From: Maratus speciosus
Lineage: Eukaryota > Arthropoda > Arachnida > Araneae > Salticidae
Assembly: GCA_963932465.1 (NCBI GenBank)
Contig: OZ010786.1
Location: 275,374,411-275,438,410, forward strand
Reading direction: 5' to 3'
DNA: 64,000 bases
The notes below the pieces were generated by a model. It saw only the letters and a list, made by a program, of their open reading frames with translations, made no database searches and was not told where the DNA came from. The stretch's first letter is position 1; each line of letters begins with the position of its first letter. Below, one piece after another: positions 12,053-24,089 of the stretch. Position numbers and translations under genes: made by a program.

Positions 12053-13103
12053 GAAAAAGCTCTCATAAAGGGCAAATTTTCAGTTTATTAGAAATTTTTT
12101 TTTGTAACGTAAAGATTTCAATTAAAGTAAGTTTTTTTGTTACATAATTATCACTTGGCTATGAATTAAATTTTGACTAAAGGCATTATTAAGAATATCG
12201 AAAGTACTCTTGATATTCTTTCAAAAATCTGGCTTAGTCTCGGTCCAGACGATGCCAGATTTTCAAGGTTTTTTACTGTATTATGCATCCTAAAGTTAAA
12301 TTTCGACATTTCAGAAGCTGTTCTTAGCGAGCATGTACATCTTAAAAGTAACTACCATGTTGAATTTCACGTTTCTTTTCTAGCTCTAACAATTCTAAAA
12401 AAATCCTAATTTAGAACTTTTTCTGGACATTTTCGGTTAATTTCAACGACGCGAAAATTTGACTTATTTTTAAATACAAAGGTATAAAATTGGCAGGCCT
12501 GACTATCGAAGCGGGATAGAATCGAATAGCGTTTTTCATTTTCATAAATAAATTACTTATCAAGTTATAACCATAAGCGGTTTCTCTCACGTTCTCCCAT
12601 TGTCACCAGTATTATCTTAAGAGTTTTTGGAATCTGTTCAGTCGTTCCAAATTAATCGTGATTTTACAACATTTTTAGCTCATTTTACCTTTTTAATTTC
12701 GAATATTTTAGAACTATTCTGTGATAGTGTTTTATAACTGGTTCATATTTTGTTATTTAAGTGATATGCATTGTAAAAATGAATCCACTTGTCATTTTAT
12801 TATGGTGTTTATATTATAAAATTAACTTGGAAGAAAAAAAAAAAAAAAAAGCTTTTTAAATTCATATAGAAAAACAAAATTAGTTACATGTCGAAAACGC
12901 GCTGCATATCATCACAGAAAAAGAAAAAATTCTAATGCGTTAATTCATGCACATATTATTGCATTATATGTGATCAGCGATTGTATGTGATAAGTGAAAT
13001 TTATGCATTATAACAACAAGAAAAAAAATTATCTATGTAATTATTATGAAATTAAAATTTTTTGCTTGCCAGCAAAAATGTTGTGCTTATGCTGTATAGG
13101 TTC
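12053..13103. other. Unassigned AT-rich DNA
   Basis: About 1 kb between two hAT elements. One 78-codon frame (12173-12409) resembles nothing I recognise. This stretch is the right-hand continuation of the broken Tigger/jerky-like locus, but I could not find a convincing downstream transposase segment. Confidence 0.55.
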
Positions 13104-13148
13104 GACATCCCCAGTGATGTAGTCGTAAAAAAACCAGAGGGTATACGC

Positions 13149-13185
13149 AAAGCCGCCTCAAGACCTCAAGTCTTGAGGCGGCTTT
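13149..13185. repeat. Perfect 16-bp stem hairpin
   Basis: AAAGCCGCCTCAAGAC, a five-base loop, then GTCTTGAGGCGGCTTT. The stem is GC-rich and perfect, in the left subterminal region of a hAT element. It is not followed by a T-run. A structural role in the element is more likely than a terminator, but that is inference. Confidence 0.85.
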
Positions 13186-13194
13186 GGTATACGC

Positions 13195-13928
13195 CAGGGT
13201 CGGCGAACTTTTTTGTTGCCGCGGGCTAAATTTAATCAAAAAATATTTTACGTGAGCTTGACGTGCGAACTAAAAAACGAATTTAGTAGGTGGAAAAATA
13301 GTGGATTAAAAATGCTTAAAATTTTCTCTTAAGATTTAAAAAATATGAGGAACATACATGTACGTGGATATTACACTATAATAATTATGATAACAAATAT
13401 ATTTTAGAAATTAATTAAAAAAAAATAATGCTATGTAATTTGATTTCTGTTGCTGCATCTTAATATCAGGTTAATTTTAATGCAAACTAATCGCCGGATT
13501 TACCTAACAAGTGCTTTCAGTATGGGTTTTGATATTATTCAGTTGTGAAAACAGTGGCTTGAAAGCACAGATAGGCACAAAAACTGTTAAAATGGCAGTC
13601 ACCAGTTTCTTTGAATAGCTTTGAAATAAATTCAAAGTTGCGATAACTTTGTCATTAGAATTTAGTAATGTCTAATAACCAATTCTTGTCGATAGTTTTC
13701 AAATATCATCTTTGTTTGAAATTTTTTTGAATCCATAGTTAATCAGATTGAAATATAACAAGCTGCAATTAAAGTTTTTCATTTTCCATTTAATCGAATT
13801 TAGAAAAGATCAGTCGCAATTTTATCTAATCTAACTTTATTTTGTTTTAGAACCACTAGCAATGCCGTGCCAAAATTATTCTTTCGCGTGCCAAAAGTGG
13901 CACACATGCCATAGGTTCGCCGTCCCTG
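13195..13928. mobile_element. Nested hAT-type MITE (CAGGG-CGGCGAAC ends)
   Basis: A 734-bp element with inverted ends CAGGGTCGGCGAACTT at the left and CAGGGACGGCGAACCT reading inward from the right. Identical octamers gtatacgc lie at 13187-13194 and 13929-13936. CAGGG(T)CGGC ends with GC-rich inward sequence are characteristic of a widespread class of animal hAT elements. The interior has no transposase. Confidence 0.94.
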
Positions 13929-14002
13929 GTATACGCCAAAGTCATGAACGCCATGCCTAGGGTATACGGTATAGCTTTATTTGAGAAACAGAGGGTATAC
14001 GA

Positions 14003-14946
14003 TAGAGGTCTGCACGGGCCGACATTTCCAGGCCGGGCCCGGCCCGACTCAGAGAAAGAAAATTCGGCCCGGCCCGTACAAAAAAAATATTGGTCCGGCC
14101 CGGCCCGAGTGAATTTCTACAAAACATTGATTTTTACGTCGATTTGGTTAAAAATTTGTCTCGTACGAGGAGTTCAGGCCAAAAATATTTATCTTAACTT
14201 TTCTTTTCATGTTTATAATCTTTATTTTTATAGAAGTGCCGCAGGGTGCAATATTTACTTTTTAAATGAATCTGTATTTCTTGTATGTAAATGTTTCAGT
14301 TATCATTAATATTGTTAATCCATATTCCATGTATTGATGTGTTAACAATCTGAAAAATGCTATACAGTAAAATCTAAGACGGAATTGCATAGAAAAGAAA
14401 AAAAATGCCTTATAGACAAGTTCCCTTCTTAGCAAGTGTAAATGTATTATATATTCTTTTCTTACGTAGTATAGTATATTAATTTTGCATGGATCAACAC
14501 GTTTTTCAGTTTAAAACAAGATTCCGTCATAGGCAGGTTCTTTTTTACACGTTTTACTATATTTTAATAAGCGTAGAACTCTAATATTCTTTAAAAAGAA
14601 TGAATTTGAACGTTTAATTGTAGAATAATGGCGATTTAAAAATGTGTGCATTTTTTGAAAAAAAAATTGTGCCAAGCCTCATTTTACTGACCTTTGAACG
14701 GACCTGGCCACGCCGAGATAATGATTTTCATACGGGCTGGGTTAAAACTAGGAATGAAAATTTTGGGCCATGAAGATTAGGAATGAAACCAGTACCGGCT
14801 CTGTGCAGAAAAAATAAGTTAGGCCCGGCCCGTAAAGAGTAGGACTAGGCCCGGGCCGAGTCTTCAGAAAAAAGTATGGCCCGGGCCCGGCCTGAGTGCC
14901 GTGAATGAAAATATACCCGAGCCCGGCCGGCCCGTGCAGATCTCTA
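14003..14946. mobile_element. Nested hAT-like element with GGCCCGGCCCG-rich ends
   Basis: A 944-bp element with inverted ends TAGAGGTCTGCACGGGCC and TAGAGATCTGCACGGGCC. The flanking octamers gtatacga and gtataagg match at 6 of 8 positions. About 110 bp at the left and 200 bp at the right are tandem GGCCCGGCCCG motifs able to form strong secondary structure; the middle is AT-rich and non-coding. A truncated relative at 23083-25893 preserves an empty site for a Helentron-like insertion. Confidence 0.85.
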
Positions 14947-15026
14947 GTATAAGGTGCTTCTTTAAAAAATCCAGAAGTATACGGCGTACATCCGCGTATA
15001 CCCACCACTACACCCCTGGACATCCC

Positions 15027-15433
15027 TGATCTAGAAAGACTCCTGATAGCGATGGTCTAAATCACTAGAATAATTATGCATGCAATTTGTCGTTCAATGT
15101 CTTCCATTTAAAAAAATAAAAATAAAAAAAAAACCTGCTTTGAAAACATATTTCGCCTCCTATTTAAAGCCTTTTACTTTTAAAGCACATTTCCTTTCTC
15201 CAAAAAGTACACGGTTGATTATATTCTTTGATAAAAATAAAATCTAAAAATAACAAGTAATAATAATTTCAAGTTCTTTTTGATGTCGGTAAATAACGGA
15301 AGTCCGGAGAAAAGGGGAAATTAAGAAAAACGACTTTTGGAAATGGGACATGACTTATGAAAGAAAGAAAAACATTATCTACTATATCAGAAGTGCCAGA
15401 TTCTATTTTATTTCCCAAATAAAATCTAAATAG
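15027..15433. other. Short unassigned spacer
   Basis: AT-rich DNA between a hAT element and a Helitron. No reading frame or repeat structure of note. Confidence 0.6.
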
Positions 15434-16668
15434 TCTCTCTATTCTAAAAAAAAGTAACTTACGCTGTCACCGCCGCCACCGGTTTTGAATTTTTTGTGAC
15501 CGGAGGTCTTTCTCCGTTAATATTAAGAAAAATATTGCATACAAAAATATGAAAATCAGCGGTATTATAGAGAAATGTTTGATAAACACGCTGATACAGA
15601 CATTTTTCAAATCGAAGAATTATTTTAAGAGGTATTTAATGCTAAAGTTGGACAAAGTCGTTCCATTAAAAAAATTTTATACGAGCAAAAACTATACATC
15701 GGAATTTAATCATTTTTAGATCATTTTATACATTATAATTTCCCGGTGTGCAGAATGCATTTATTTTTTAAATTTGACTCATTTTTTGAGCTTTTATTTC
15801 TATTTTAAATTAAATTTTTCAGCATTTCGAGAGATATTTTTTACTTATTTTAGAAAATTGTACTAATTTAACCTGTTGCCAACTGTATAAACAGCGCAAA
15901 CAATAATGTTTGCTTCAAATTAAAAATTTATTTACACGTGACTATTATAAACAGAAGAAAAAAACCCTTTCAAATTAAAATTAAATAATTACGTATAAAA
16001 AACAGGAACTTATTGAATATTACTTCATAAAAACTATATTTACACGTGAATTTTAAGAGAAAGGATATTGTAAAATAATACATTCATTAACATGCGTTAG
16101 AAGTCTTAAATAGGAGAAATTACGTCACATTACTCTTATTACGTAAAATGAACAAAAAATAATATTGCAAAACAGTTTAAATTAAAAAATTGCGCGAGAC
16201 ATTTATTTGATATTTCGAGATGAACTTTTCATATATTTTTGTTGGGACAGCGCAAATAATATTTCATTTCTAACAAAAGTATTTTCACGTGAATATTAAA
16301 AAGAGAAATAAAAGTTTGGAGAAAATTGCGTGAGATTAAAAACGATACATTTAAAATGTCTTTCATTTATTTATTTATTTATTGAACAACAAACATACGA
16401 CTTATGTGATTGACATTAGAGCCCGCTTAAAATGTCTTATTTAAAAGAACCTTCTTTTCGCTTTGTTAAAAAATACCGGGAGACAAAGACTCTGTTTACT
16501 TAATTCATTTTATATTAGCTTATTTTGAAATGTTTAACTGGTTTTATTTAATCAAAGAGGAAAACAGCCATAGTATATTTTAACAGCAGCTGATTTTTCC
16601 TTAAAATTCCCCCAATCAAAGAGAAATGAATAGAAACCCGTTTATAGGGAGATCGCCACTGTTTTTTT

Positions 16669-17771
16669 ACTTTCTTCTATCTTTACAAGAAGAAAGTATT
16701 GGATTCGTGAAAATTTTCGACTCCCGGTTTTCGACGGATTTACACGTTTTAGAATGCCCAGAACACGATTTGATGGTTTTTAGAAAATGTCTGTCTGTGA
16801 GTCTGTCTGTCACTCCGTCACTCTGTCACTCTGTCTGTGAGTCTGTATGTGACAAAAATTTTGTGGGCGCTCTATCTCAAGAACTAATGCACAGAATTTC
16901 ACAAAACTTATTATTTAGTTATACCTTGATATAAACTAGACCTGATTAGTTTTTGGTGAAAATCGCCCAACAGGTGGCGCTGCTATGCGGCATTTTTCAC
17001 GATTTTTGCAATACCTATATCTCAAGAACTACTGCACGGATTTTCATAAAACTTCCGATTCAGTTAGTCCAGGATATAGTTTGATGCTGATTACTTTTTT
17101 GTGAAAATCGCCCAACAGGTGGCGCTGCTATGCTGCATTATTCATGATTATCGCAATAGCTCTAACTCAAGAAAAAATGCACGAATTTTCATCAAACTTC
17201 AGATTTCGTTAGTCTTTGATATAAATTAGTGCTGTTTAATTTTTGGTGTAAATCGCCCAACAGGTGGCGCTGCTGTGCTGCATTTTCACGATTTTCGCAA
17301 GAGCTGTATCTCAAGAACTATTGCACGGGTTTTCATCAAACTTCAGATTTAGTTAGTCCTTGACATGAATTGACGTGTAAATTAGTGCTTTTTAATTTTT
17401 GGTGTAAATCGCTCAACAGGTGGCGCTGCTATGCTGTATTTTTTGCGATTTCCGCAATAGCTTTGCTTTATCTCAAGAACTAACGCTTATATTTTCAACA
17501 AACTTCAGATTCAGGTATACCTTGATATCATTTAGTGCTGTTTATTTTTAGTGTAAATCGCTCAACAGGTGGCGCTGCTATGCTACATTTTTCAGAATTC
17601 CCGCTGTAGCTCTATCTCAAGAACTAATGCAAGAATTTTCATCAAACTTCAAATTCAGATATACTTTGATATGAATTGGTGCTAAATTCATGTAATTTCT
17701 TGTACTATTTAAATGATTTAATTGATCTGATTTATATAGAAGAAAGTTTTGTGATGGCCACAACATACTAG
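16669..17771 (+). mobile_element. Helentron-like (HINE) family 2, nested
   Basis: The left end begins in a host T-run with a paired arm, ACTTTCTTCT and its complement AGAAGAAAGT separated by a short spacer. The right end carries a single AGAAGAAAGT arm, a hairpin TTGTG-ATGGC-CACAA and CATACTAG. A GTCTGTCT-type microsatellite (about 16790-16855) and a 145-bp tandem array lie between. The uninterrupted T-run is preserved in the Helitron at 42.4 kb, marking the insertion. This layout matches Helentron-associated non-autonomous elements, which insert between T and T. Confidence 0.82.
16860..17700 (+). repeat. Tandem array, ~145-bp unit, six copies
   Basis: The phrase ATCTCAAGAACTA recurs with CTCAAG at 16876, 17021, 17166, 17310, 17472 and 17616 (spacing mostly 144-145, once 162). 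The first five units are followed by a C(C/T)CAACAGGTGGCGCTGC block. The array forms the body of the surrounding Helentron-like element. Confidence 0.93.
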
Positions 17772-17892
17772 TTTAATTATAATTCAGTCTTTCAAAATCT
17801 TTTTAAAGCCGATCAAATTAGCGTGCTTTTACAAACTGCGATGTCTGAACGGGGGTTGGCGAGCATAGCTCGTAGGAGGCCGAGCCCCCTAG

Positions 17893-18201
17893 TAATATAA
17901 ATTTAATTAAAATACCTATATAAACAAATAAATGTATCAAGTTTGTTTTCATAGCTGTTTATGTCATTTGGCAACGAATCTCACTTTCTGATGCCAGAAT
18001 TGCGCCAAGCTTTTTCGAAAGAACGCCAAGGCCCTATTATTTTTACGCTATCTGCACCATAGTTTAAACTACATGCAAGACGGTGGTGGGGGGACGAAAA
18101 TTTTAAATATCAAATTTTAAAATTTCTATTTACCACTATAAGACTAAAAATTTAAGACTAAAATAAATTTAAAACAAGACAAAAAAAAAAAAAAGCTGTA
18201 T

Positions 18202-18241
<40 letters not shown>

Positions 18242-18329
18242 CAGCTTGTATAACATGGCTGTAAGTAAACAATGTTGCTGGCTCCAGGAGTTTTATAATG
18301 ACACTGTCAGAAAATTGTATTAAATAAGA
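17893..18329. other. Unassigned spacer with long A-run
   Basis: AT-rich sequence without recognisable genes. It includes a 35-base A-run at about 18205-18239; the minus-strand frame across it is low-complexity and is not a gene. Confidence 0.6.
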
Positions 18330-19074
18330 CATTTTAAGCGTATCGCTTCAAATATGATGTAATTTTCACCCAAGTTTTGTTTCTCTATTTATTATTCACG
18401 TGAAAATGCATTTTTTAATAGTTAGAAAGACCATCTCGAAATATGAAATAAATCTCTCGTGTAGATATATTTTAAAATTGAAACTGTTCGCCAATATTAT
18501 TAGTTGGGCATTTTAAATATGACGTAATTTCCCCCATATACTGTTTTTAATACGTGATTATTTAATTATTATTTTAAAATTTTCTTTCTGTATTTAATAG
18601 TCACGTGTAAATACATTTTTTAATTGAAAGAGGATATTATTATTTGCGCTGTTTCACAGTTTGGCAACGATATAAAAAATAACCTTTTCGAAAAATCAAA
18701 TAATTCTCTATTGAAATGATGAAATTTTGAATAAAAAATTAAATAAAAAAACCTCTGAAATTAAGAAATAATTGCACACCGCAAGCTTGTCAATTATGTC
18801 CCTAGACAAGATAGTTAAACTGCTATGTATAATTTTTGTTCCTATAAATCTTTTTTAACGAATTACTATTTTGACCCACTTCAACATTAAATTCTCTTAA
18901 AATAATTTTTTGATTAAAAAACTGTTTGTTTCAGCGTATTTATCTATCACTTCTCTATAAAACTACCAATTTTTATATGCAATGATTTACGTAATATAGG
19001 CCTAGAAAGACCTCCGGCTACAAAAAATTTGTTTACGTCGGTGACAGCTTTAGTTACTTTTTAGAATAGAGAGA
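18330..19074 (-). mobile_element. Helitron, copy 3, 3'-truncated
   Basis: On the minus strand the 5' end TCTCTCTATTCTAAAA is preserved at 19074 and followed by the GTAACT...GCTGTCACC block shared with the copies at 15434 and 43574. Homology runs leftward to about 18330, and the CTAG 3' end with its GC hairpins is missing. The 5' end abuts a TA-flanked Tigger element only 3 bp away. Confidence 0.8.
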
Positions 19075-19077
19075 TTA

Positions 19078-19674
19078 CAGTAGAATCTCGATTATCCGAA
19101 GTAATTGGGGCCGACCCTCTTTCGGAAAATCAAAATTTTCGGATGATCGAGAATTCAATTTTAAGATTAAGGAGAAATATATGCAATATTTCGTATTATG
19201 GTAACAAGTGCTTAATAAAAATAAAGCAATAGAGAAATAGAAACAAGAATAAATTACCTGAATTTTAATTTTGAAATTAAGTACCTTTTACATATATCAC
19301 AAAGATTTGAAAAAATATTTTGTTTATCACAGCTTCGATTGCCTTTGCTTTGAAGCTCTATCATGGAGTTTTTAAATATTATTAGTTCACCAGTATCGCA
19401 GTCTTTCTGCTGCTTCAGCCATGCCAAACCTTTTGCAAAACATTCAAAAACTTCAAAATTGCTAAATTTGTTCGTTTTCTTCGTTCCACTCCGCAGCTTA
19501 CGGGAGCTCGAGTTAAATTCAAAGGAACTCTAAGAAAGGGAATAAAAAATATTTATATGTACGCGTAGTTCAGAAAGGACCGCTTGCACACAAGGAATAT
19601 GGTAGTTAACAAAAAAAGAAAAAAAAAGAGAAGAAGAAGCTTTTCAATTGGATTTTGCACACAAAGAATGTGAT

Positions 19675-19711
<37 letters not shown>

Positions 19712-19778
19712 TAAAAAATGGATTTTGGTTAATCGAGAGTTTCGGTTAAAAGAGTTTCGGATAAAAGAGGTTCTACTG
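19078..19778 (-). mobile_element. Tigger/pogo-type element with transposase tail
   Basis: A 701-bp element with ends CAGTAGAATCTCGATTATCC and, inward from the right, CAGTAGAACCTCTTTTATCC; TA lies at 19076-19077 and 19779-19780. CAGTAGAAC-CTCGATTATCC ends are typical of Tigger/pogo elements. The minus strand retains part of the transposase C-terminus. A 29-base A-run lies at 19681-19709. Confidence 0.9.
19272..19470 (-). pseudogene. C-terminal fragment of Tigger-like transposase
   Basis: On the minus strand a frame reads NFEVFECFAKGLAWLKQQ, then DCDTGELIIFKNSMIELQ. This resembles the helical tail of Tigger/jerky-like transposases, where an acidic stretch is followed by a W-x-x-Q-Q helix. The DDE core and N-terminal DNA-binding domains are absent from the 701-bp element, and stops lie close by. 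Family membership rests on this short match plus the Tigger-type termini. Confidence 0.6.
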
Positions 19779-19780
19779 TA

Positions 19781-20590
19781 TTTATTTTTTCTTATCCATT
19801 CTCAGATTTCCCACACTCCCACATTTTAAAAATAATTTTTCTCAATTTAAATTTAAATTTTAATAATTAAAATTGTAAATACGAAATTAATTCTCTGCTG
19901 CACAATACACAGGAAAAAGTGCTAGTTTTAAGGCGGATTAAATCATTAAAAACCTTTCTTTTACCACTCACATGCCGATGGATAGCTCATCTCTATTTGT
20001 TCTCATTAAAATCTCAATTATTATTTAGAAAGAACTAACATTTTCTAACCTTTTGTTATATTCTTTCACATAGAATACCTAATGTTTATTTTTTTGTCTC
20101 TAAATCCTGAAATACTTTACTTTTCATTTTTAATAATCAAATAAAAGGATATTATTTCTGCAGTTTTAGTCGTTGCAGTTCTGGTTTGTGTACTTTTGCA
20201 TTGCTCGGAAAAATGTCTCAGTAAACTGTGTTTGTGACTGAAGGTTAAGCACCGATCTTGACATAGATTCTTCACTTTGGAACAAATCCAAATCAGTTAA
20301 CAATCCAGTCGTCTTCTGCTGTCTTAAATTAAATCTTATTTTCATTCACATGTTAGATTTTATTTACTCTTCTGAATGATGTAAATGACAGCTGTTAGCT
20401 TAAGTTATATAAGTTCCGATTTTTAAAAAAGACGGGACGTATAACTAACACTATAAAACAATTTTCCCCTTCTTAAAAGAAGAAAGCAATAATAAGTATA
20501 TTATGATATGTGAAAAGAAATAATATTAGGAATATGATTGAATATGAATAATATGAATTCATATTATGAATATGAAAAGGTGATGCTATT
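19781..20590. other. Unassigned AT-rich DNA
   Basis: No element ends, protein-like frames or repeats beyond short A/T runs. Positions 20160-20300 are somewhat more balanced in composition but have no convincing frame or splice signals. Confidence 0.55.
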
Positions 20591-20599
20591 TATTTATTA

Positions 20600-21040
20600 G
20601 CTTGCTGACCCGCCGGCGTTGCCCGGCTCTGGGATAATAATCTTGAATATATATAAAATCAGTGTTGAAGTCAGACATTTTTGTCCCGGAGGAAGTTAGT
20701 GTTGGGGAGCCCCACTACCTTCGGTAGCATGCACCCTCGAATGTGTATGATATATTTTTCAATTAAAATCTATCCAAACGAACCTATCTAGTTTGAACTA
20801 GAGGTATAGTTACATATGAGAAAACATAAAATAAATAAATATAATTTTAATTATATACAATTTTCCAACAATCGAGCTACCATTTAAAAAAAATGTTATA
20901 ACCATACATAAGGTAACGCAAACTGCTGTTCTGTTGAAATATTTTTAACTCCGTTTGATATCCTCATATAAATAACAAAATACATAATAATAATAATTTT
21001 CACATATTTAGATAGCCTTTTCCTACCCAGGAGGCGCAGT

Positions 21041-21072
<32 letters not shown>

Positions 21073-21190
21073 TGTTAAAAAGTGTTTATGAAATCTGTTT
21101 GTCTGGCCATCTGTCCGTGCTCTAACTCGGATATACTCGGATTGACATGTTATTGATATGTTTCTATATATCTGCCTTATAAAGGACAAA
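20600..21190 (-). repeat. Dispersed repeat, probable Helitron-like fragment
   Basis: Positions 20600-20635 hold a GC-rich inverted motif (GACCCGCCGGCGTTGCCCGG) of the kind found at Helitron-like ends. Positions 20880-21000 resemble 34280-34400 in the same orientation (shared CCATACATAAGG). Positions 21067-21170 match 52930-53040 in inverted orientation (GAGTTAGAGC, GGCCAGACAAA). A truncated end of the hAT MITE seen at 2237 and 6546 begins near 20660. No complete boundaries were defined. Confidence 0.5.
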
Positions 21191-21824
21191 GATGTCCGTG
21201 TGTAAGTGTAACGCTGACGTTATTTTGTCGGTGGCAACAGCAGACGATTAAATTAAACTTTTATTGCATTTTTTTAAACTTCTAAATACCGTACATTTTC
21301 AATTTTTACACCGTCGAATATGAAAAAAAAAAAAAAAATGTACTTATAAATGCAATGTTTTACAAAACTGTATCGCAATTTGTTTGAAAACTGTATCGCC
21401 ATTTATGTAATTTTTAATGTTTTTTAATGTTTTAAAAATAATTTTCAAGCATAATTTTTTTTCAAATCTATCTCACGCAGTCTATGACGAAAGATAAATC
21501 CATTTGCACTTAAATTAATATAAATAGGTCGTCATTTGTTTCCAGCTTATATTCCATAACGAAATTAAAACATTCAACAACCATTAAATAAAACAATAAA
21601 ATATAAACTAAGCACAAACTTAAAACATGTAATAGAATTTCGCGCTTAAACCACTGAAATTAACAGATTAATCCAGGCTGATTGTAAATAACGATCTTTG
21701 CGATTTCTTCGGCAGTTAATTCCTGACGCGAGGCCAACATGAAAATATAGCTACGTTTCAAAATTTTATTTGAACTTATTATTGATATCTTTCATATAAA
21801 TGATTTTTGGTATTGTTAGTGGGC

Positions 21825-21880
<56 letters not shown>

Positions 21881-22089
21881 CTACAAAATCTGTTACATAA
21901 ATTTTTAATTTACTGCATTTTTTTTTTTATGAATCAAACAACGCGTTTTAACGATATATAAGTATACTACGTGAAAAGATGCTTCCAGAACATTTCGAAA
22001 AATACGTCATTCATCGCTATGCCTTTAGTACGTGCAAAGAAAAACTTATATTAACATAGGAAATAATATCTATGATGGTTTTCACCTAT
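21191..22089. other. Unassigned DNA with (AT)n
   Basis: AT-rich with an (AT)n tract at about 21828-21876. No gene or complete element recognised. Confidence 0.6.
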
Positions 22090-22097
22090 ATTCTGTA

Positions 22098-22820
22098 CAT
22101 GGGCGGATCCAGGCCTCCATTTAGAGGGGGGGGGGGGGGGGGGGGTCATGGTTCCATTTTTTGCGGGGGGAGGGGTGTCACATCACTTAATAAGCAATTT
22201 TTATATTTAAGGTTGTTCCCATATCCAAAATGGCTACTTTTCTAATACTTTTCTGGAGTCGTTTTCATTCGTAAATAAAGGAAAAAGGCATTAATATTTG
22301 TAAAAATATAAAATTTAGACATTTTATTAGATACCAAGAAATTGAAGAATTTTCCTTTTTTTTTTATAAACAAAGAATCATTCACAAATTGAGCATTTTA
22401 AGCCATTATTTAGGACTTGGCGGTTACAAAAGTGCCGTCATCATGAGGGAGCAATTGGTTGAACTATACCTGAAATTCAATTTAAAACCCCACATTTTAC
22501 GTAGATTTCCTCGAAAGATTCTTTGCCTTTATCGAGAAGTGGAAAACGCTAATTAATCACATTTGCTCTGAATAAGTGCACTTGCAAATATGTCTTGCAT
22601 CCGAGACTCAAGAAATGACTTCCTAGATGTGTAAAGTTGTTACCTGCTTTGAATTTAAGTAGAACTTTAAAGAGTCAGAAAGATTCTCATTGTTGAGCAG
22701 GGGATAAATTTGAAAGAATTTAATACATATTTCATTTTTTAAAACATACTTTAGAATTTTTCTTCTAGCAGGGAGGGGGGAGACATGAAGCCCGTGACCT
22801 CCCCCTTGGATCTGCCATTG
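22098..22820. mobile_element. hAT-type MITE with poly-G interior
   Basis: A 723-bp element with ends CATGGGCGGATCCAGGC and, inward from the right, CAATGGCAGATCCAAGG. Identical octamers attctgta lie at 22090-22097 and 22821-22828. A run of about 20 G follows the left end, with a G-rich stretch near the right end. GGCGGATCCAGG-type ends are common in animal hAT elements. No coding frame is present. Confidence 0.93.
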
Positions 22821-23450
22821 ATTCTGTAACCCGGGAAACTCGGGTTTATCCCCTTGTTATATTAACGTTATACATTTTTGTTATGAATTATTGATATTAT
22901 TTTAGTTGTGTATTAATGAAGCGGCATATTCGGTATTGAAAACGAAGCGTATCGCATTAATTCGTTTGTAGGGAATTCAAAGCAATTCGTTACATTATGG
23001 TCTACGGGGAAAAATAGTTTACGGTGTATTTTATTGATGTTACGATATTTCATGTATAAGGGAATTAAAATGATCATCGTGGAAGAGGTCTGCACGGGCC
23101 GAAATTTCCGAGCCCGGCCTGACGCACAGAGAAAAAAAAATCGGCGGCCCGACCTTGCTCGGTATAAAAATTAAAAGTTCGGCCCGAATCCGTCCCGGTC
23201 CGTACAAAAGTTAAAAGTTCGGCCCGAGCCCGTCTTGGCCCGTAGGAAAAAATTATTAGCTCAGCCCGGCCCGGTATAACAGTTAAAATACAGCCCGAGA
23301 CCGGTCCAGCTGGAAAAAATTTAAATCTCGGCCCGAGCCCGACCCGGCCCAAGGGAGTTTTTACAAAACATTGATTTTTACGTCGATTTGGTTAAAAATT
23401 TGTCTCGTATGATGAGTTCTGTCCAAAAATACTTATCTCAACCCTTTTTT

Positions 23451-23573
23451 AGGTAAATTTCGTATGAAATACTACCTATTGGGATCGTTCCTATGTTGGA
23501 ATTTCTGAAAAATTTTTGCAGATCTACACCGATCATGACTCCTAGAACCCAAAACCACGCTCAGTAAAAAACT

Positions 23574-23613
<40 letters not shown>

Positions 23614-24043
23614 ATATATCACTTTCTTCTGGACACGATAACTTTCGTAATTCTGCACCAATCTCTTCCAAACTGATAAATAAAATCAAAGGGCATAAAA
23701 TCTCGGTCAAGTTCGTTAATGGGCAAAATCGGACCAAGAAGATGGAAATAGGGAGGGGTTTTGTGAAAACCGAAAACCCCCATAACTTCTTAATTTTTGT
23801 ACATATCAAATCAGTTTAAAGTTTTTATTACTTCTAAAAATAGGGCCAAAATTTTATGTATCACAGATTTTTGATAAAGTTAAAAATGGGCTCAAGGGGC
23901 GCAAAAATAGGGTTTTTGGGAGAAAAAAATTCATAACTTCGTCAATTCTCAATATATCAATTCCAATTAATTTTATTATAAATCTCCTTAATATTATCTA
24001 CAACTTTCATATTCACAAGTTTTTGATAAGACAAATTCGTACC

Positions 24044-24089
<46 letters not shown>

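Larger units (their letters stand above)
13112..15018. mobile_element. hAT-type element with two nested hAT-like insertions
   Basis: The ends are CAGTGATGTAGTCG at the left and CAGGGGTGTAGTGG reading inward from the right, flanked by identical octamers gacatccc at 13104-13111 and 15019-15026. Both subterminal parts contain GGTATACGC-type motifs. Once the elements at 13195-13928 and 14003-14946 are removed, little more than the terminal regions remains, so this was a small non-autonomous hAT. Confidence 0.93.
15434..17892 (+). mobile_element. Non-autonomous Helitron, copy 1, with a nested element
   Basis: The 5' end is TCTCTCTATTCTAAAA and the 3' end is two GC hairpins (GCGAGC/GCTCG, then GG(A)GGCC-type stem with GCCCCC) followed by CTAG and a T. 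TC...CTAG termini with a 3' hairpin define canonical Helitrons. It aligns in inverse orientation with 42286-43574 and, over part of its length, with 18330-19074. It lacks Rep/helicase coding. A 1.1 kb Helentron-like element at 16669-17771 is absent from the 42 kb copy, so it inserted later. The base before the 5' TC is G rather than the usual A. Confidence 0.87.

Noticed and set aside
18144..18332. Minus-strand frame with long Phe run
   Set aside because: The Phe run is a poly-A tract read on the opposite strand.
24045..24087. Retroposon poly-A tail
   Set aside because: The A-run lies inside a Helentron-like element, is followed by AATAAT repeats, and has no target duplication or upstream retroposon body.
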